64,000 bases of DNA, from contig NZ_FRAB01000008.1 in NCBI RefSeq assembly GCF_900142195.1, positions 1 through 64,000 on the forward strand, written 5' to 3'. The position numbers and the translations under genes are program-made. This DNA comes from Paraburkholderia terricola (lineage in GTDB: Bacteria; Pseudomonadota; Gammaproteobacteria; Burkholderiales; Burkholderiaceae). This document shows, in pieces, positions 46,609 through 55,194 of the stretch. Within the stretch, counting starts at the first letter, position 1; each line of letters begins with the position of its first letter. Under the pieces are notes generated by a model that saw only the letters and a list, made by a program, of their open reading frames with translations, did not search any database and was not told where the DNA came from.

Positions 46609-47385
46609 TCAATCGGAGAGGAATTTCACGTTGCCGGTATTGCCGGTGTAGGTGTCGTAGGACACCACTTGCGGGCCGCTGCCGCCCTGCGTGTTGTTCG
46701 AGCCAATCAGCGTGATCTTGCCGTGGTCGTTGCTCGCGACGATCTCGACGTGTTCGTCCGCGCCGACGATGCAGACATCGCCGGGCTTCGCTTCGCTGCG
46801 GCTCACGTTGTGCCAGCCATCGCGCTTGAGTTCGCTGTCGAGGGTCGACACGAGGTTGGTGTGCTGCGATTGCGGTATATCGCCGGCTTTCACCAGACAG
46901 GCCGACACGAAGTTCGCGCAGCACACCGTCGTGTCGACGCCCTTCTCCATCGGCACGCCCTGGTTCTGCATGATGCTCGCCGCCGACTTGTGCAACTGGG
47001 TCTGCGCCACACCCGCCGCGTTGCCGTTGCCCGCGGGCGCGACGTTCGCATCGCCGCGCTGGACCGCGCCCTCCGAGCCGCTGGAACCATTCGATCCGCG
47101 GTAGCTGGCTTGCGTGATACCGCCGCCGCTGGGCATTTGCGGCGGGCTGTACGAATCCGTTGGCGACGACGCACTCGTCAGCGCGAGCAGAAATTGCAGG
47201 AACAGTTGCTCCATTTGCGGATCGCCCATGCCCCCGCTATTGCCCGCCGCGTTCCAGTTTCCCGCCGGCAGATTCGAGAACGCGTCGCGCAGGTTCAAGG
47301 GCTTTCCGAACGAACCCGAAGGATAGGACGTACCCAACAGACCCTGCGTCGGAAAAGACAGCGCCGGAAATGCGGTATAGGACAT
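46609..47385 (-). CDS. NlpC/P60-CHAP-like papain-fold hydrolase, candidate T3SS-linked protein
   Basis: A 258-residue protein. The start at 47385 has a GGAG site. Residues 1-130 are Gly/Ser/Asn/Pro-rich with no signal peptide. The C-terminal part has a cysteine-peptidase or amidase look: VCCANFVSACLVKAG (probable catalytic Cys156), the KPGDVCIVG strand, DEHVEIVAS (probable His212), and IGSNNTQGG. Such folds cleave peptidoglycan cross-links or act as effectors in hosts. A perfect hrpII box lies 217 bases upstream. Together with the lysozyme-like gene it gives the island two non-standard wall-active enzymes. Confidence 0.75.
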   Translation of the reverse strand: MSYTAFPALSFPTQGLLGTSYPSGSFGKPLNLRDAFSNLPAGNWNAAGNSGGMGDPQMEQLFLQFLLALTSASSPTDSYSPPQMPSGGGITQASYRGSNGSSGSEGAVQRGDANVAPAGNGNAAGVAQTQLHKSAASIMQNQGVPMEKGVDTTVCCANFVSACLVKAGDIPQSQHTNLVSTLDSELKRDGWHNVSRSEAKPGDVCIVGADEHVEIVASNDHGKITLIGSNNTQGGSGPQVVSYDTYTGNTGNVKFLSD

Positions 47386-47601
47386 CACGACTCCTTTGGC
47401 ATGGCGAAGCCACTCGCGCGAATCGCACCGAAGACCGCTCGCCCGATGCGGCATGGTCTTCTGGATGCAAGCTCGAATGTAGAAGCAAGCCTTGCGGGGA
47501 GCCGTGAGCGATGCGCACGAATGCGCGATAAAGCGAAGCGGCCGATGTGACGCCAAGGCGAATCCAGGGCCAACCCCGGCACCGATCCGACGCGAGCACG
47601 A

Positions 47602-47625
47602 CGAACCGCCGAAGCCAGGCGCGAA
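47602..47625 (-). promoter_or_regulatory. hrpII box, perfect, upstream of the NlpC/CHAP-like gene
   Basis: Minus-strand TTCG-N16-TTCG. It is farther from the gene (217 bases) than the others, and I see no good -10 at the expected distance, so it is the weakest of the perfect boxes. CGAA is frequent in this stretch, which raises the chance of coincidence. Confidence 0.55.
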
Positions 47626-47633
47626 TCGCGTGC

Positions 47634-47693
47634 CGAATCTCATGGCGAATCTCATGGCGAATTTCATGCCGCATGGCATGCCGGATCTCAGGC
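47634..47693. repeat. 12-bp tandem repeat, about five copies
   Basis: Units resembling CGAATCTCATGG, the first two identical and the last three progressively diverged. Non-coding as far as I can tell, next to the hrpII box. Confidence 0.7.
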
Positions 47694-47786
47694 CGTTGCG
47701 CGGAATCATCCGCGGGTTCGCATCGCGCGCCCTCGCACACGCAAGTTTCGTGTCTACTCGCGCCATTGCATTGCCTTGAGACCGCC

Positions 47787-48500
47787 GTGCTGAACCGTTC
47801 ACTCGTCACCGTTCGTGTTGTCGCGCGTCCGCCAGGCGCCGCTCGCGCCGTCTCCGGCCGCGCCATTTTCGCCGTTCTCGCGCTCGCGGGACTCGTGGCC
47901 GCATGCGCCGCTCCGACACCGGGGCCGATGCAGCTCAAAGTGACGCAACAACAGCAACTCGTGCCGCCCGCGAACGACACGCTGCCCGTCTCGTTGCGCG
48001 TCGAGCGCGAGGAAGTGCTACAGGATGTGCTGAGCGCGGTCGGCGATGAAACCTACAGTTGCCGCAGAAGCGGCCCGACGCTCTCATGGACGCCCACCGG
48101 CGCGGAAGCGACGCTCGTCGATCAGGCCCGCAACAGCGTCGGCACGGTCATGCCGAACCGGATGTTCAACGCGTACGACGGCAGCTACGTGATCGGCCGC
48201 CTCGTCGGCGATGAGCCCGTCACGCCCGGCGCGCTGCCGTGGCAACGTCTCGCGACGCGCTTCAATACCGGCGAACGCACTGGCGAGGGACGCTTTGCGC
48301 GAACGACCTCGATCCAGCGCGTGTTGACCTCGGGCGGTCTGCCGCCGGACCCCGTGTGCGGCCAGGAAGGCCTGTCGCTTTTCGTGCCGTATTCGGCGAC
48401 CTATCTTTTCTATCGGGCAGCAGATCCGTCAGCGGTGGCGCCGTCGCCCGCCGACGCCGCTGCCGCGCCACCGCTGAACGCCGCGTCCGCCGTGGAGTAG
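47787..48500 (+). CDS. DUF3455 lipoprotein
   Basis: A 237-residue predicted lipoprotein. I start it at GTG 47787, because no in-frame ATG lies before the signal. The basic leader and hydrophobic stretch end in LVAAC (lipobox). The mature protein matches DUF3455: VLSAVGDETYSCRRSG, WTPTGAEATLVDQARNSVGT, DGSYVIGRLVGDE, and LFVPYSATYLFYR near the end. Family function is unknown. It has no known T3SS role and has no hrpII box close to it. Confidence 0.82.
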   Translation: MLNRSLVTVRVVARPPGAARAVSGRAIFAVLALAGLVAACAAPTPGPMQLKVTQQQQLVPPANDTLPVSLRVEREEVLQDVLSAVGDETYSCRRSGPTLSWTPTGAEATLVDQARNSVGTVMPNRMFNAYDGSYVIGRLVGDEPVTPGALPWQRLATRFNTGERTGEGRFARTTSIQRVLTSGGLPPDPVCGQEGLSLFVPYSATYLFYRAADPSAVAPSPADAAAAPPLNAASAVE

Positions 48501-48612
48501 TGCGCAACCGCGGCGCATCACACGTCGAAGCACGCCGAGGCCCGTCGAAGCCCACGGTTCGAACGACGTAGCTATCGCGGCTTCTTTTTCCGTGACCCGC
48601 AACGCCTCGGCG

Positions 48613-49698
48613 TCATTCGCACGCCGCGTGCGCCGCCTTTCGCTGCGGCGACCCGCGTTCTTCTTCCGCCTGCCGCTGTTCCTCCGCGATCAAGCGTTGC
48701 ATGATGCGGCGCGCGTGCACCGCGCCGGCGTCGATCGGCAGCATCGCCGGACGCAGCGACCAGAAGTCGCGCTCGCCGATCGTCCGCTGCTGTGCCTCGA
48801 GCATCGGCAAGTCCTCGTCGCGAAACGGCGCGATCAGATTGCGCGCCGCCTGCCGCACGAGTTCCGCGCCTTGCTCGCCCATGTCGCGAGGCAGTCCGAA
48901 CGCGAAAAAATAATGGGTGCTCGCGACGGACTCGGGCGTCAGCCAGTGTGCGGAGAGGCTCACGCGCGTCAGTTCCGGCACACCGCTCTCGCACACCGCG
49001 ACGGCGATGCTCAGGAGACCCGGCGGCATCCATCGCACATCGAGCTGACGGTCCGCGCGCGTGCCATGCGCCAGATTGAAAGCGCGCATCAGCATCGGCT
49101 GCAAGTGCTCGTCCGTGGCCTCGCGATGCACCGATACCGTCTCGCCGTCGACCGCCGCGCGCACCGTGCTGCGAGCCATTTCGTCGCTGCCGAGCGTACC
49201 GGCATGCAAGTACTGGAAGTGACTGAGATCGAGCAGGTTGTCGGCGCTCAACTGGTAGTTCGCCCGCGTAGGCAGATAGTTTTCGCTGGTGAAGTTGCGC
49301 AGCGGGTCGAGAAAGTCGAAGGCCGGCAACGGCGCTGTTTGCGCGCGCTCGGGATCGCCCGGCCAGAACCACACCGCGCCGTAACGCTCGCGGGTCGGAT
49401 AGCACCGCGTGCGCGCATGCGCGGGTACGCGGCCGTCGCCGTGCGGATTGAACACGCAATGACCGTTCGATCCGAAACGCAGACCGTGATACGGGCAAGC
49501 CAGCGCGCCATCGACGATTTGCCCGCGCGAGAGCGGCGCGAAACGATGCGGGCAGCGATCGTCGAGCGCGACGGCCTCGCCGCTGGCGTCGCGATATAAC
49601 ACGACCGGCTGGTCCAGCAGTGTGCGCGCGAACGGCGCTTGCGTCGTGACCTCGCTGGACAGCGCGGCGACATACCAGGCATTGAGCAGATACGGCAT
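48613..49698 (-). CDS. Rieske non-heme iron oxygenase (aromatic ring-hydroxylating or O-demethylase type)
   Basis: A 361-residue oxygenase of the VanA-like class. The start at 49698 gives MPYLLNAWYVAAL, the usual start of that class. Rieske cluster ligands are CPHRFAPLSRG (Cys49, His51) and ACPYHGLRF (Cys68, His71). The catalytic mononuclear iron site is in NLLDLSHFQYLHAGTLG. It needs a reductase, which is not encoded nearby. VanA-type enzymes demethylate plant-derived methoxybenzoates; its substrate here is unknown. It lies on the island next to hrpG. Confidence 0.9.
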   Translation of the reverse strand: MPYLLNAWYVAALSSEVTTQAPFARTLLDQPVVLYRDASGEAVALDDRCPHRFAPLSRGQIVDGALACPYHGLRFGSNGHCVFNPHGDGRVPAHARTRCYPTRERYGAVWFWPGDPERAQTAPLPAFDFLDPLRNFTSENYLPTRANYQLSADNLLDLSHFQYLHAGTLGSDEMARSTVRAAVDGETVSVHREATDEHLQPMLMRAFNLAHGTRADRQLDVRWMPPGLLSIAVAVCESGVPELTRVSLSAHWLTPESVASTHYFFAFGLPRDMGEQGAELVRQAARNLIAPFRDEDLPMLEAQQRTIGERDFWSLRPAMLPIDAGAVHARRIMQRLIAEEQRQAEEERGSPQRKAAHAACE

Positions 49699-50356
49699 CG
49701 GGAATCTCCACGCGAATGCGCGCGCGGTTGTCCATTCGGTACGCAGCCGCATTCCGTGCCGATACTAAGGAAATCCGCCCGGCAATACGCTCAACAATAC
49801 TCACATCGGCAAATAGCGCCGAATTGTCTATTGCTTCGCATTGGACGACGACGGATAAAACGCAAGGCGCGATACTGAATTGCGACAGGCTTTCGCCTAT
49901 CGGCAACGGGCCATGAAAAATAGACGCGAACGGGTGCCCGGAAATGCGGCTTAAAACTTACGTTTAAATTACACGACTGTAAGGTTGGGCGCCGATGCCT
50001 TGTAAACACGGCCTTTCCCGGCAATGACCAACCTTCTTGTTTGTAAGGTTCGCATCCCTGGCAGGCGATCGGCTTTACTGACACTCGAAAATATCCGCCC
50101 CTGGCGAGTGCCGAACTACGAAAAACAGGCGAACGCAAAATCGCCTTTTCGTGATTGATCTTTGCCGCCGGCAAATGGGGCCGCTCAAGAGAAACAATAC
50201 GTTACATCCTTGATGCGCGGCTCCCTCTACTGTCGAATCACTCGCATTGCGTAACGCATAACGAGCGGTGCGCATCGCGTCGAAGACCGGTTCCATGAAG
50301 AACGTCCGCCCGCCGCTCACGAGTCGCCCGGGCGCATCGTATCGCACGGAGGAAAA
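49699..50356. other. Divergent promoter region: Rieske oxygenase / hrpG
   Basis: About 650 AT-richer bases with no gene. It should hold the promoters of both genes; a GGAGGA ribosome site for hrpG lies just before 50357. A short CTCAACAATACTCACAT at 49790-49806 resembles one half of the hrpB/sctC element but the other half is poor. Confidence 0.5.
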
Positions 50357-51451
50357 ATGAAACTTGCAGTGATGACCAGAAGCGCAACACTGTTCGGGTT
50401 GATCTGCCGCTGTTTTGAAGCCGATGGCGCCGTCTGTCACCGTTTCGCCGACGACGTCGCCTTCGCACGCGCCATCTATCGCGACGAATACAGCGCGATC
50501 CTGATCGACGCGGATACCGGTATCAGTCCGCTGCGGCCGGTGCTCGCGCGACGCGCGTGCTACTCGGATCGCCGTGCGCCCTTGATCGTGGTCGGCGGCG
50601 GCCACGACCGTGCCGGCATCGCGCGTTTGTTCGACGCCGGCGCCGACGACGTCGTCCTGTCGCCGGTCGATTCGCGCGAGTTGACGCTGCGCGTGCATCT
50701 GGCGCTGCTGCGCGTGCAGCTACAGGCCGCGGACAGCGGCGACCGGCTGGAATGCGGCCTCTACCGGCTCGATCGCCGCACGTGCACGGTGCACGTGAAC
50801 GGCAAGGCGGTGCGGCTCACGTCGCGCGAATTCGCGATCGCATGGTTGCTGTTCTCGCATCCCGGCGAGTATGTGAGCCGCCGCCAGATCGCCGGCGCGG
50901 TCTGGAGCAGTTCGGAGGACATCATTGGACGCACGCTGGAGCAGCACATCTACAAGCTGCGCAAGAAGCTCGAACTCAATGGTCCGTGGGGCGTGCATTT
51001 GCGCACGCTGTATGCGCACGGATACCGGATCGAGATCGCCGAGATGACGGATGCGCCGCTGGAAGAAACTGAAGCCGAAACCGAAACTGAAACTGAAGTT
51101 GCTCACGCGGACACCGCATTCGAACCGATGGCGACAGCCGCTCACGCGGGCCCCCCATTCGAACCGATGACGACAGCCGCTCACGCAGGCCCCGCATTCG
51201 AACGGATGGCGACAGCCGAACGCGCGGAGGCGGCGCTAGCCTGCCTCGAATCGATGCCCTGCACCACCCGCGCCGCCGATGCGCCGCCACCGCGCGCGGA
51301 GGTGCATGCCGCGGACAGCGTCGTCGCACGCAATGCGCCGTCGTGGAGCGATTCGGCGGGCGTCTTCTCGGCCTCGTCGAGCGTGGTCACGAAGGTGCCC
51401 TACACGCTGTGGGACGCGTTCCCCGGCATGCGCACGCGTGGCGGCACCTGA
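50357..51451 (+). CDS. hrpG: OmpR-family T3SS regulator HrpG
   Basis: Response-regulator activator at the top of the Hrp cascade. The 364-residue protein has a receiver domain (about 1-118: the acidic position in AILIDADTG, and DAGADDVVLSPVDSRELTLR), and a winged-helix DNA-binding domain (about 130-232: VRLTSREFAIAWLLFSHPGEYVSRRQI, YKLRKKLELNG, TLYAHGYRIEI split along it). The C-terminal 130 residues are an extra, low-complexity tail with an acidic TETETE stretch and three 13-residue repeats of the AHAGPAFEPMATA type. Most HrpG proteins end near residue 260. It lies next to sctC, convergent. Confidence 0.92.
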   Translation: MKLAVMTRSATLFGLICRCFEADGAVCHRFADDVAFARAIYRDEYSAILIDADTGISPLRPVLARRACYSDRRAPLIVVGGGHDRAGIARLFDAGADDVVLSPVDSRELTLRVHLALLRVQLQAADSGDRLECGLYRLDRRTCTVHVNGKAVRLTSREFAIAWLLFSHPGEYVSRRQIAGAVWSSSEDIIGRTLEQHIYKLRKKLELNGPWGVHLRTLYAHGYRIEIAEMTDAPLEETEAETETETEVAHADTAFEPMATAAHAGPPFEPMTTAAHAGPAFERMATAERAEAALACLESMPCTTRAADAPPPRAEVHAADSVVARNAPSWSDSAGVFSASSSVVTKVPYTLWDAFPGMRTRGGT

Positions 51452-51652
51452 GCTTGCGATCGAGCATGAAAAGTCCGGCCCGCGCCCCGGCATACAGCCG
51501 CGCGACACCGGCGACTTGAGCCTGCGATCGCGCGGCTTGCAATCCGACCTGCGCCCCGGCACACCGCCGCGGCACACGCGCAACCAGGCGACATGCAAGC
51601 GCGACACGAAAAAACCGCGCCGCGCTTGCACACCGCCACGCCACCACACCGC

Positions 51653-53491
51653 TCAAAACTCGATGATGCGCGGCGACAGCAGGAACAGGCGTTCCATGTG
51701 GCTGCGCTCGTCGGCGCGATAACGGAACAACGCGCCGAGCAGCGGAATCTTCGACAGACCCGGTACGCCGGTTTCGCCGTTGGTCGCCGTATCGACCCGG
51801 TAGCCCGCGATCAGCAGGCTCTCGCCCTGGCCCACGAACGACTCGGTGTTGATCGTGCTCGTCGTGATCACCGGAATGTTGTCGACCTGCTGCGAGGTCA
51901 CCGAGCCGTCCTCGATGTGCACGTTCAGCTTGATGCTCGTCTTGCCGTTGTCCTCGACGACGAGCGGCAGCACGCGCAGCGATACGCCGGTCGACACGCT
52001 ATACAGATCCGCCGACGTGTAGCCCGACACGCGCACGAAGAAGCGCGTTTTCTGGTCCATCACCGCTTCGACGTTGTTGAGCGTCGCGACCTTCGGGCTC
52101 GCGTCGATCTTCGCGAGGTTGCTCTGCTGCAACGCGTTCACGCGCGCGAGCAGATAGCGGCCCGCGCTGCCGAGCACCGCCGTCAGCGAGCCGCCGACCG
52201 GCGTGGTGCTGATTACGGTCGTGCCGTCGGCGAGCGTCTGCGTGCCGAAGATCGGATCGATGTTGCCGTTGTAGCCGTTCTGCTGCGTCGTGCCGTTGCC
52301 GGTCTGAAAATCGACGTGGCTGTTGTGCGCGCGCCAGTCGACGCCGATCTGCTTGAGCGCGTTGTCGTCGATTTCGATGATGTGTGCTTCGATCTCGATC
52401 AGACGCGGCCTGACGTCGAGCTGGTCGATCAGGGTCTGGTACTGCGGCAGCCGCTGCGGCAGGTCGCGGATCAGCACGGAGTTCGTGCGCGGATCGGCTT
52501 CGATCACCGGCAGCGACTGGCTGCCGGAAACGGTCGTGTCGGCGGAGTCGTCATTGCCGCCCGAATTGCCGGCTGAGTTGCCGACGTTCTGCATGCCCGA
52601 CGCGCCGCCCGCCGCCATGCCGTTCAACAGCCCGCCGATGCCCGGCGTGACGCCGCCGCTCGCCGTCATGCCCGCGGGCAACGGCGGATTCACGCCGCTG
52701 TTCTGGAAGCCGCCGCCGTCCATGCTGCCGGTGACGTCGCGCATCGGCTGCAGGCGGCGCATCGTCGGCTCCTTCGCGATCCGGCTGGTCGCCGCGTCGT
52801 AGCCGGACGCGTTGTCGCGCGACTGGCTGCGCGGGTGATACATGCTCGACAGCACGTTCGCCACGCCCGAGACCGTGACGGTCTTGCCGTCGATCTCCAC
52901 GTTGTGATCGGCGGCCCACGCGTGGCGCAACTGGAACACGCGAATCGACGAGCCCGAGCGCTGCGCCGCGTTCTCGTCGAGACGGCGCGCGATTTCCGCG
53001 ACCAGTTGCACATACGGCTGCGGTCCGCTGACGAGCGCGGTGCCCTGGCTCTCGTCCCAGGTCACCGGAAAGCGCGGATTCTCGACGCGCAACTGGCTGA
53101 GCGCCGAGCGCAGATCCGCCGCGCTCGCGTGATCGAGCTTGATCACGCGCCGCGTCACGGTGTTGACATCGCTGATCGACAGCACGCTGCCGTCGTAGAA
53201 CCACACGAAGCCGAAGGTCGACGCAAGCGTATCGAGAAAGCGTTGCGGCGGCATGTCGAAGCGGCCGCTCACGGTGCCGTGCACGTCGCCGGAAATGGTC
53301 GCCGGCACGCCCTGCCCCGCCGTGAAGTCGCGCAGCACGTCCTTCACGTCCTGCCCTTCGGCCGAGACATGAACGACGGAACTGCGCCAGTGAATCGCCG
53401 CCGCTTCGGCGCGCACGCCCAACAAAGCGGGCAATGCGATCGCGAGAGACGCCGCCAGCCGGACAGCGCGCATGAGCCGTTTCTTCTTCAT
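51653..53491 (-). CDS. sctC: T3SS outer-membrane secretin SctC (HrcC)
   Basis: Forms the outer-membrane ring and pore of the injectisome. The start at 53491 gives MKKKRLMRAVRLAASLAIAL, a Sec signal peptide. The N0/N1 domains follow (VPATISGDVHGTVSGRFDMPP, SDVNTVTRRVIKLDHASAADL) and the secretin core (VIEADPRTNSVLIRDLPQRL, LIEIEAHIIEID, ASPKVATLNNVEAVMD, VPGLSKIPLLGALFRY). The 612-residue length is normal. In this organism it has its own promoter region: the element at 53651-53701 lies 160 bases upstream and there is no hrpII box. A TTG at 53509 could add six residues. Confidence 0.94.
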   Translation of the reverse strand: MKKKRLMRAVRLAASLAIALPALLGVRAEAAAIHWRSSVVHVSAEGQDVKDVLRDFTAGQGVPATISGDVHGTVSGRFDMPPQRFLDTLASTFGFVWFYDGSVLSISDVNTVTRRVIKLDHASAADLRSALSQLRVENPRFPVTWDESQGTALVSGPQPYVQLVAEIARRLDENAAQRSGSSIRVFQLRHAWAADHNVEIDGKTVTVSGVANVLSSMYHPRSQSRDNASGYDAATSRIAKEPTMRRLQPMRDVTGSMDGGGFQNSGVNPPLPAGMTASGGVTPGIGGLLNGMAAGGASGMQNVGNSAGNSGGNDDSADTTVSGSQSLPVIEADPRTNSVLIRDLPQRLPQYQTLIDQLDVRPRLIEIEAHIIEIDDNALKQIGVDWRAHNSHVDFQTGNGTTQQNGYNGNIDPIFGTQTLADGTTVISTTPVGGSLTAVLGSAGRYLLARVNALQQSNLAKIDASPKVATLNNVEAVMDQKTRFFVRVSGYTSADLYSVSTGVSLRVLPLVVEDNGKTSIKLNVHIEDGSVTSQQVDNIPVITTSTINTESFVGQGESLLIAGYRVDTATNGETGVPGLSKIPLLGALFRYRADERSHMERLFLLSPRIIEF

Positions 53492-53650
53492 GGGTTTCAC
53501 GTTGGTCAAGGGTTAGCCGCGGCTCGGGAGGCCGCGAAACGATACGGAGCGGTGCGGGCCCGGCGCCGCGTTTCACAGACGGCGCGGCGCGCGCCGAACG
53601 CCATGCAACCGGTGCCGGCGATGCCAAATGTATCCAGGCGCATGCCGCAC

Positions 53651-53701
53651 ATTCTCAACAAATCTGACGGTTGGCCGTCATTTGAGAAGTGTTGAGGTTT
53701 C
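53651..53701 (-). promoter_or_regulatory. Two-block element shared by hrpB and sctC promoters (candidate HrpG site), copy 2
   Basis: Ungapped match to 38120-38170 with the same spacing between blocks. It lies between sctT and sctC and starts 160 bases before the sctC ATG, close to the 128 bases seen at hrpB. Confidence 0.7.
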
Positions 53702-53777
53702 GGGCCGGCTGTTTTCAACGGACGCGGCTTTTTACCGGCCTGGCCGGCGCACCCGCGGCGACGGCAGCGGCGGCAGG

Positions 53778-54593
53778 CTACTTCTTCGTGACGCCGGCGA
53801 TCGTGCGCAACTGGTCGCCGAGGTTCGACAGCACGAGCTGATCGCGCACCTGATCGACGAAAATGCCGACGAACAGCGCGAGCATCAGCACCGTCAGCGC
53901 GCCCTTCACCGGCTGGCTCAGCGTCATCAGATCGAGCTTTTGCGCGGACTTCGCCGCGAAACCGAACGCGAAATCGACCAGCAGCAGCATCAGCATCATC
54001 GGCGCCGCGAGCTTCGCGGTGGTCTGCATCAACGAGTCGGTCTGCTGCAAGGCGAAGCTTTCCAGCACGTTGGCCGGCACCGGCGTGCTCGCCGTCAACG
54101 GCCACCAGTGATACGACTCGTACAGCGCGCCGAGCAGAAAGGTCATGCCGCCGAAGGTCCAGAACGCGACGCTCGCCACCTGGGCGAGCAGCGTGCCGGT
54201 CGGCGTCGACTGCTCCTCGCGCATCGGGTTCGTGATCTGCACGTTGTTGTAGCCGGTCAGGTCGTCGACGTAGGTTCCCGCGCTCTCCGCGACCCAGAAC
54301 ACGGTCGAGGCCGCGAAACCGAGCAGCAAGCCGATGCCCGCCTCGCGCAGACCGATCACCACCAGCGTCGTGCCGGAGAGCGACGTGAACAGCGACGCCG
54401 GCTGTCCATACGCGATGAACGAACTGAACAGCATGACGATGCCGTTGCGCACCACCCCTTGCAGGATGCCGTCAGCGGTCGGCGGGAACAGATACAGGAT
54501 CACGAAGAGCCGCACCGAACACACGCCGAGCACGGTCAGCGACTGAATCAGCGTGGTGCCGAGTTGCGGCAGCGTGGTGAGGGATTCGTACAT
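53778..54593 (-). CDS. sctT: T3SS export-gate protein SctT (HrcT)
   Basis: FliR-like inner-membrane component of the export gate. 271 residues with about six hydrophobic segments, FPPTADGILQGVVRNGIVM near residue 35 and DLTGYNNVQITNPMREEQSTPTG split around 115-137. Last gene of the minus-strand operon that starts at hrpB1, in the same order as the Ralstonia and Xanthomonas hrpB operons. Confidence 0.93.
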   Translation of the reverse strand: MYESLTTLPQLGTTLIQSLTVLGVCSVRLFVILYLFPPTADGILQGVVRNGIVMLFSSFIAYGQPASLFTSLSGTTLVVIGLREAGIGLLLGFAASTVFWVAESAGTYVDDLTGYNNVQITNPMREEQSTPTGTLLAQVASVAFWTFGGMTFLLGALYESYHWWPLTASTPVPANVLESFALQQTDSLMQTTAKLAAPMMLMLLLVDFAFGFAAKSAQKLDLMTLSQPVKGALTVLMLALFVGIFVDQVRDQLVLSNLGDQLRTIAGVTKK

Positions 54594-54662
54594 TCGGATG
54601 ACTAGCGGGGATTGAACAATGAGCTAACGATGAGCAAACGGTGAACAACGGACGCCGCGCGG

Positions 54663-55190
54663 TCACGCGGGCCGCGGCATCAACCGCAGGCGCGCGAGCG
54701 CGGTTTCCTCGGCGTCTTCATCGGCCTCGTCGGCGGCGTGCTGATCGAGCGAGCGCCGCAGCGTGGCGATGCGCTCGCGGCACAGATCCATCCGCCCGCG
54801 GTTGTTGGCGAGCGCGCGCGCCGCCGCGGCCAGTTCTTCGGCCGCGGCGCGCATCGCCGTCTCGAGCGCGGCCAGTTCGCTTTCCAATTGCTGCACGCGC
54901 GCGGCGACCACGTCCGCGTAACGCATCGTCGCGTTGAGGTCGGCAAGCTGGAATGCGCTGCCGCCGCTCATCATCCGCGCGACGCGCTCGCGATAGGCGC
55001 GCAGTTCGTCGCCTGCGAGTTCGACGCGCTCGCGTTGCGCGTCATGCCGGGCGACGGCTTGCGCATGTGCGTCGCGCCGCGCCGTCAACGCCGCCTGCAG
55101 CCGCGTGTCGAGCCGGCCGCGCCGGCTGACGGTATGACCGAGCGCGGCGACGCGCCGCCGCGTGGTGTCCGGGTTCGGGGCCGCGCTCAT
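54663..55190 (-). CDS. sctO: T3SS stalk protein SctO (HrpB7)
   Basis: A 175-residue, almost wholly helical protein, the FliJ-like stalk between ATPase and export gate. Coiled-coil composition (AAARVQQLESELAALETAMRAAAEEL-like, residues about 95-120) and position right after sctN identify it; sequence conservation in this family is low. It starts 4 bases after the sctN stop. Confidence 0.85.
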   Translation of the reverse strand: MSAAPNPDTTRRRVAALGHTVSRRGRLDTRLQAALTARRDAHAQAVARHDAQRERVELAGDELRAYRERVARMMSGGSAFQLADLNATMRYADVVAARVQQLESELAALETAMRAAAEELAAAARALANNRGRMDLCRERIATLRRSLDQHAADEADEDAEETALARLRLMPRPA

Positions 55191-55194
55191 CGCG

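Noticed and set aside
49790..49806. Third copy of the hrpB/sctC element, upstream of hrpG
   Set aside because: Only one block resembles the consensus (CTCAACA then CTCA); the second block and spacing do not fit, and it is about 550 bases from hrpG.
53492..53650. hrpII box for sctC
   Set aside because: No TTCG-N16-TTCG on the relevant strand; the nearest candidates miss the second half-site.
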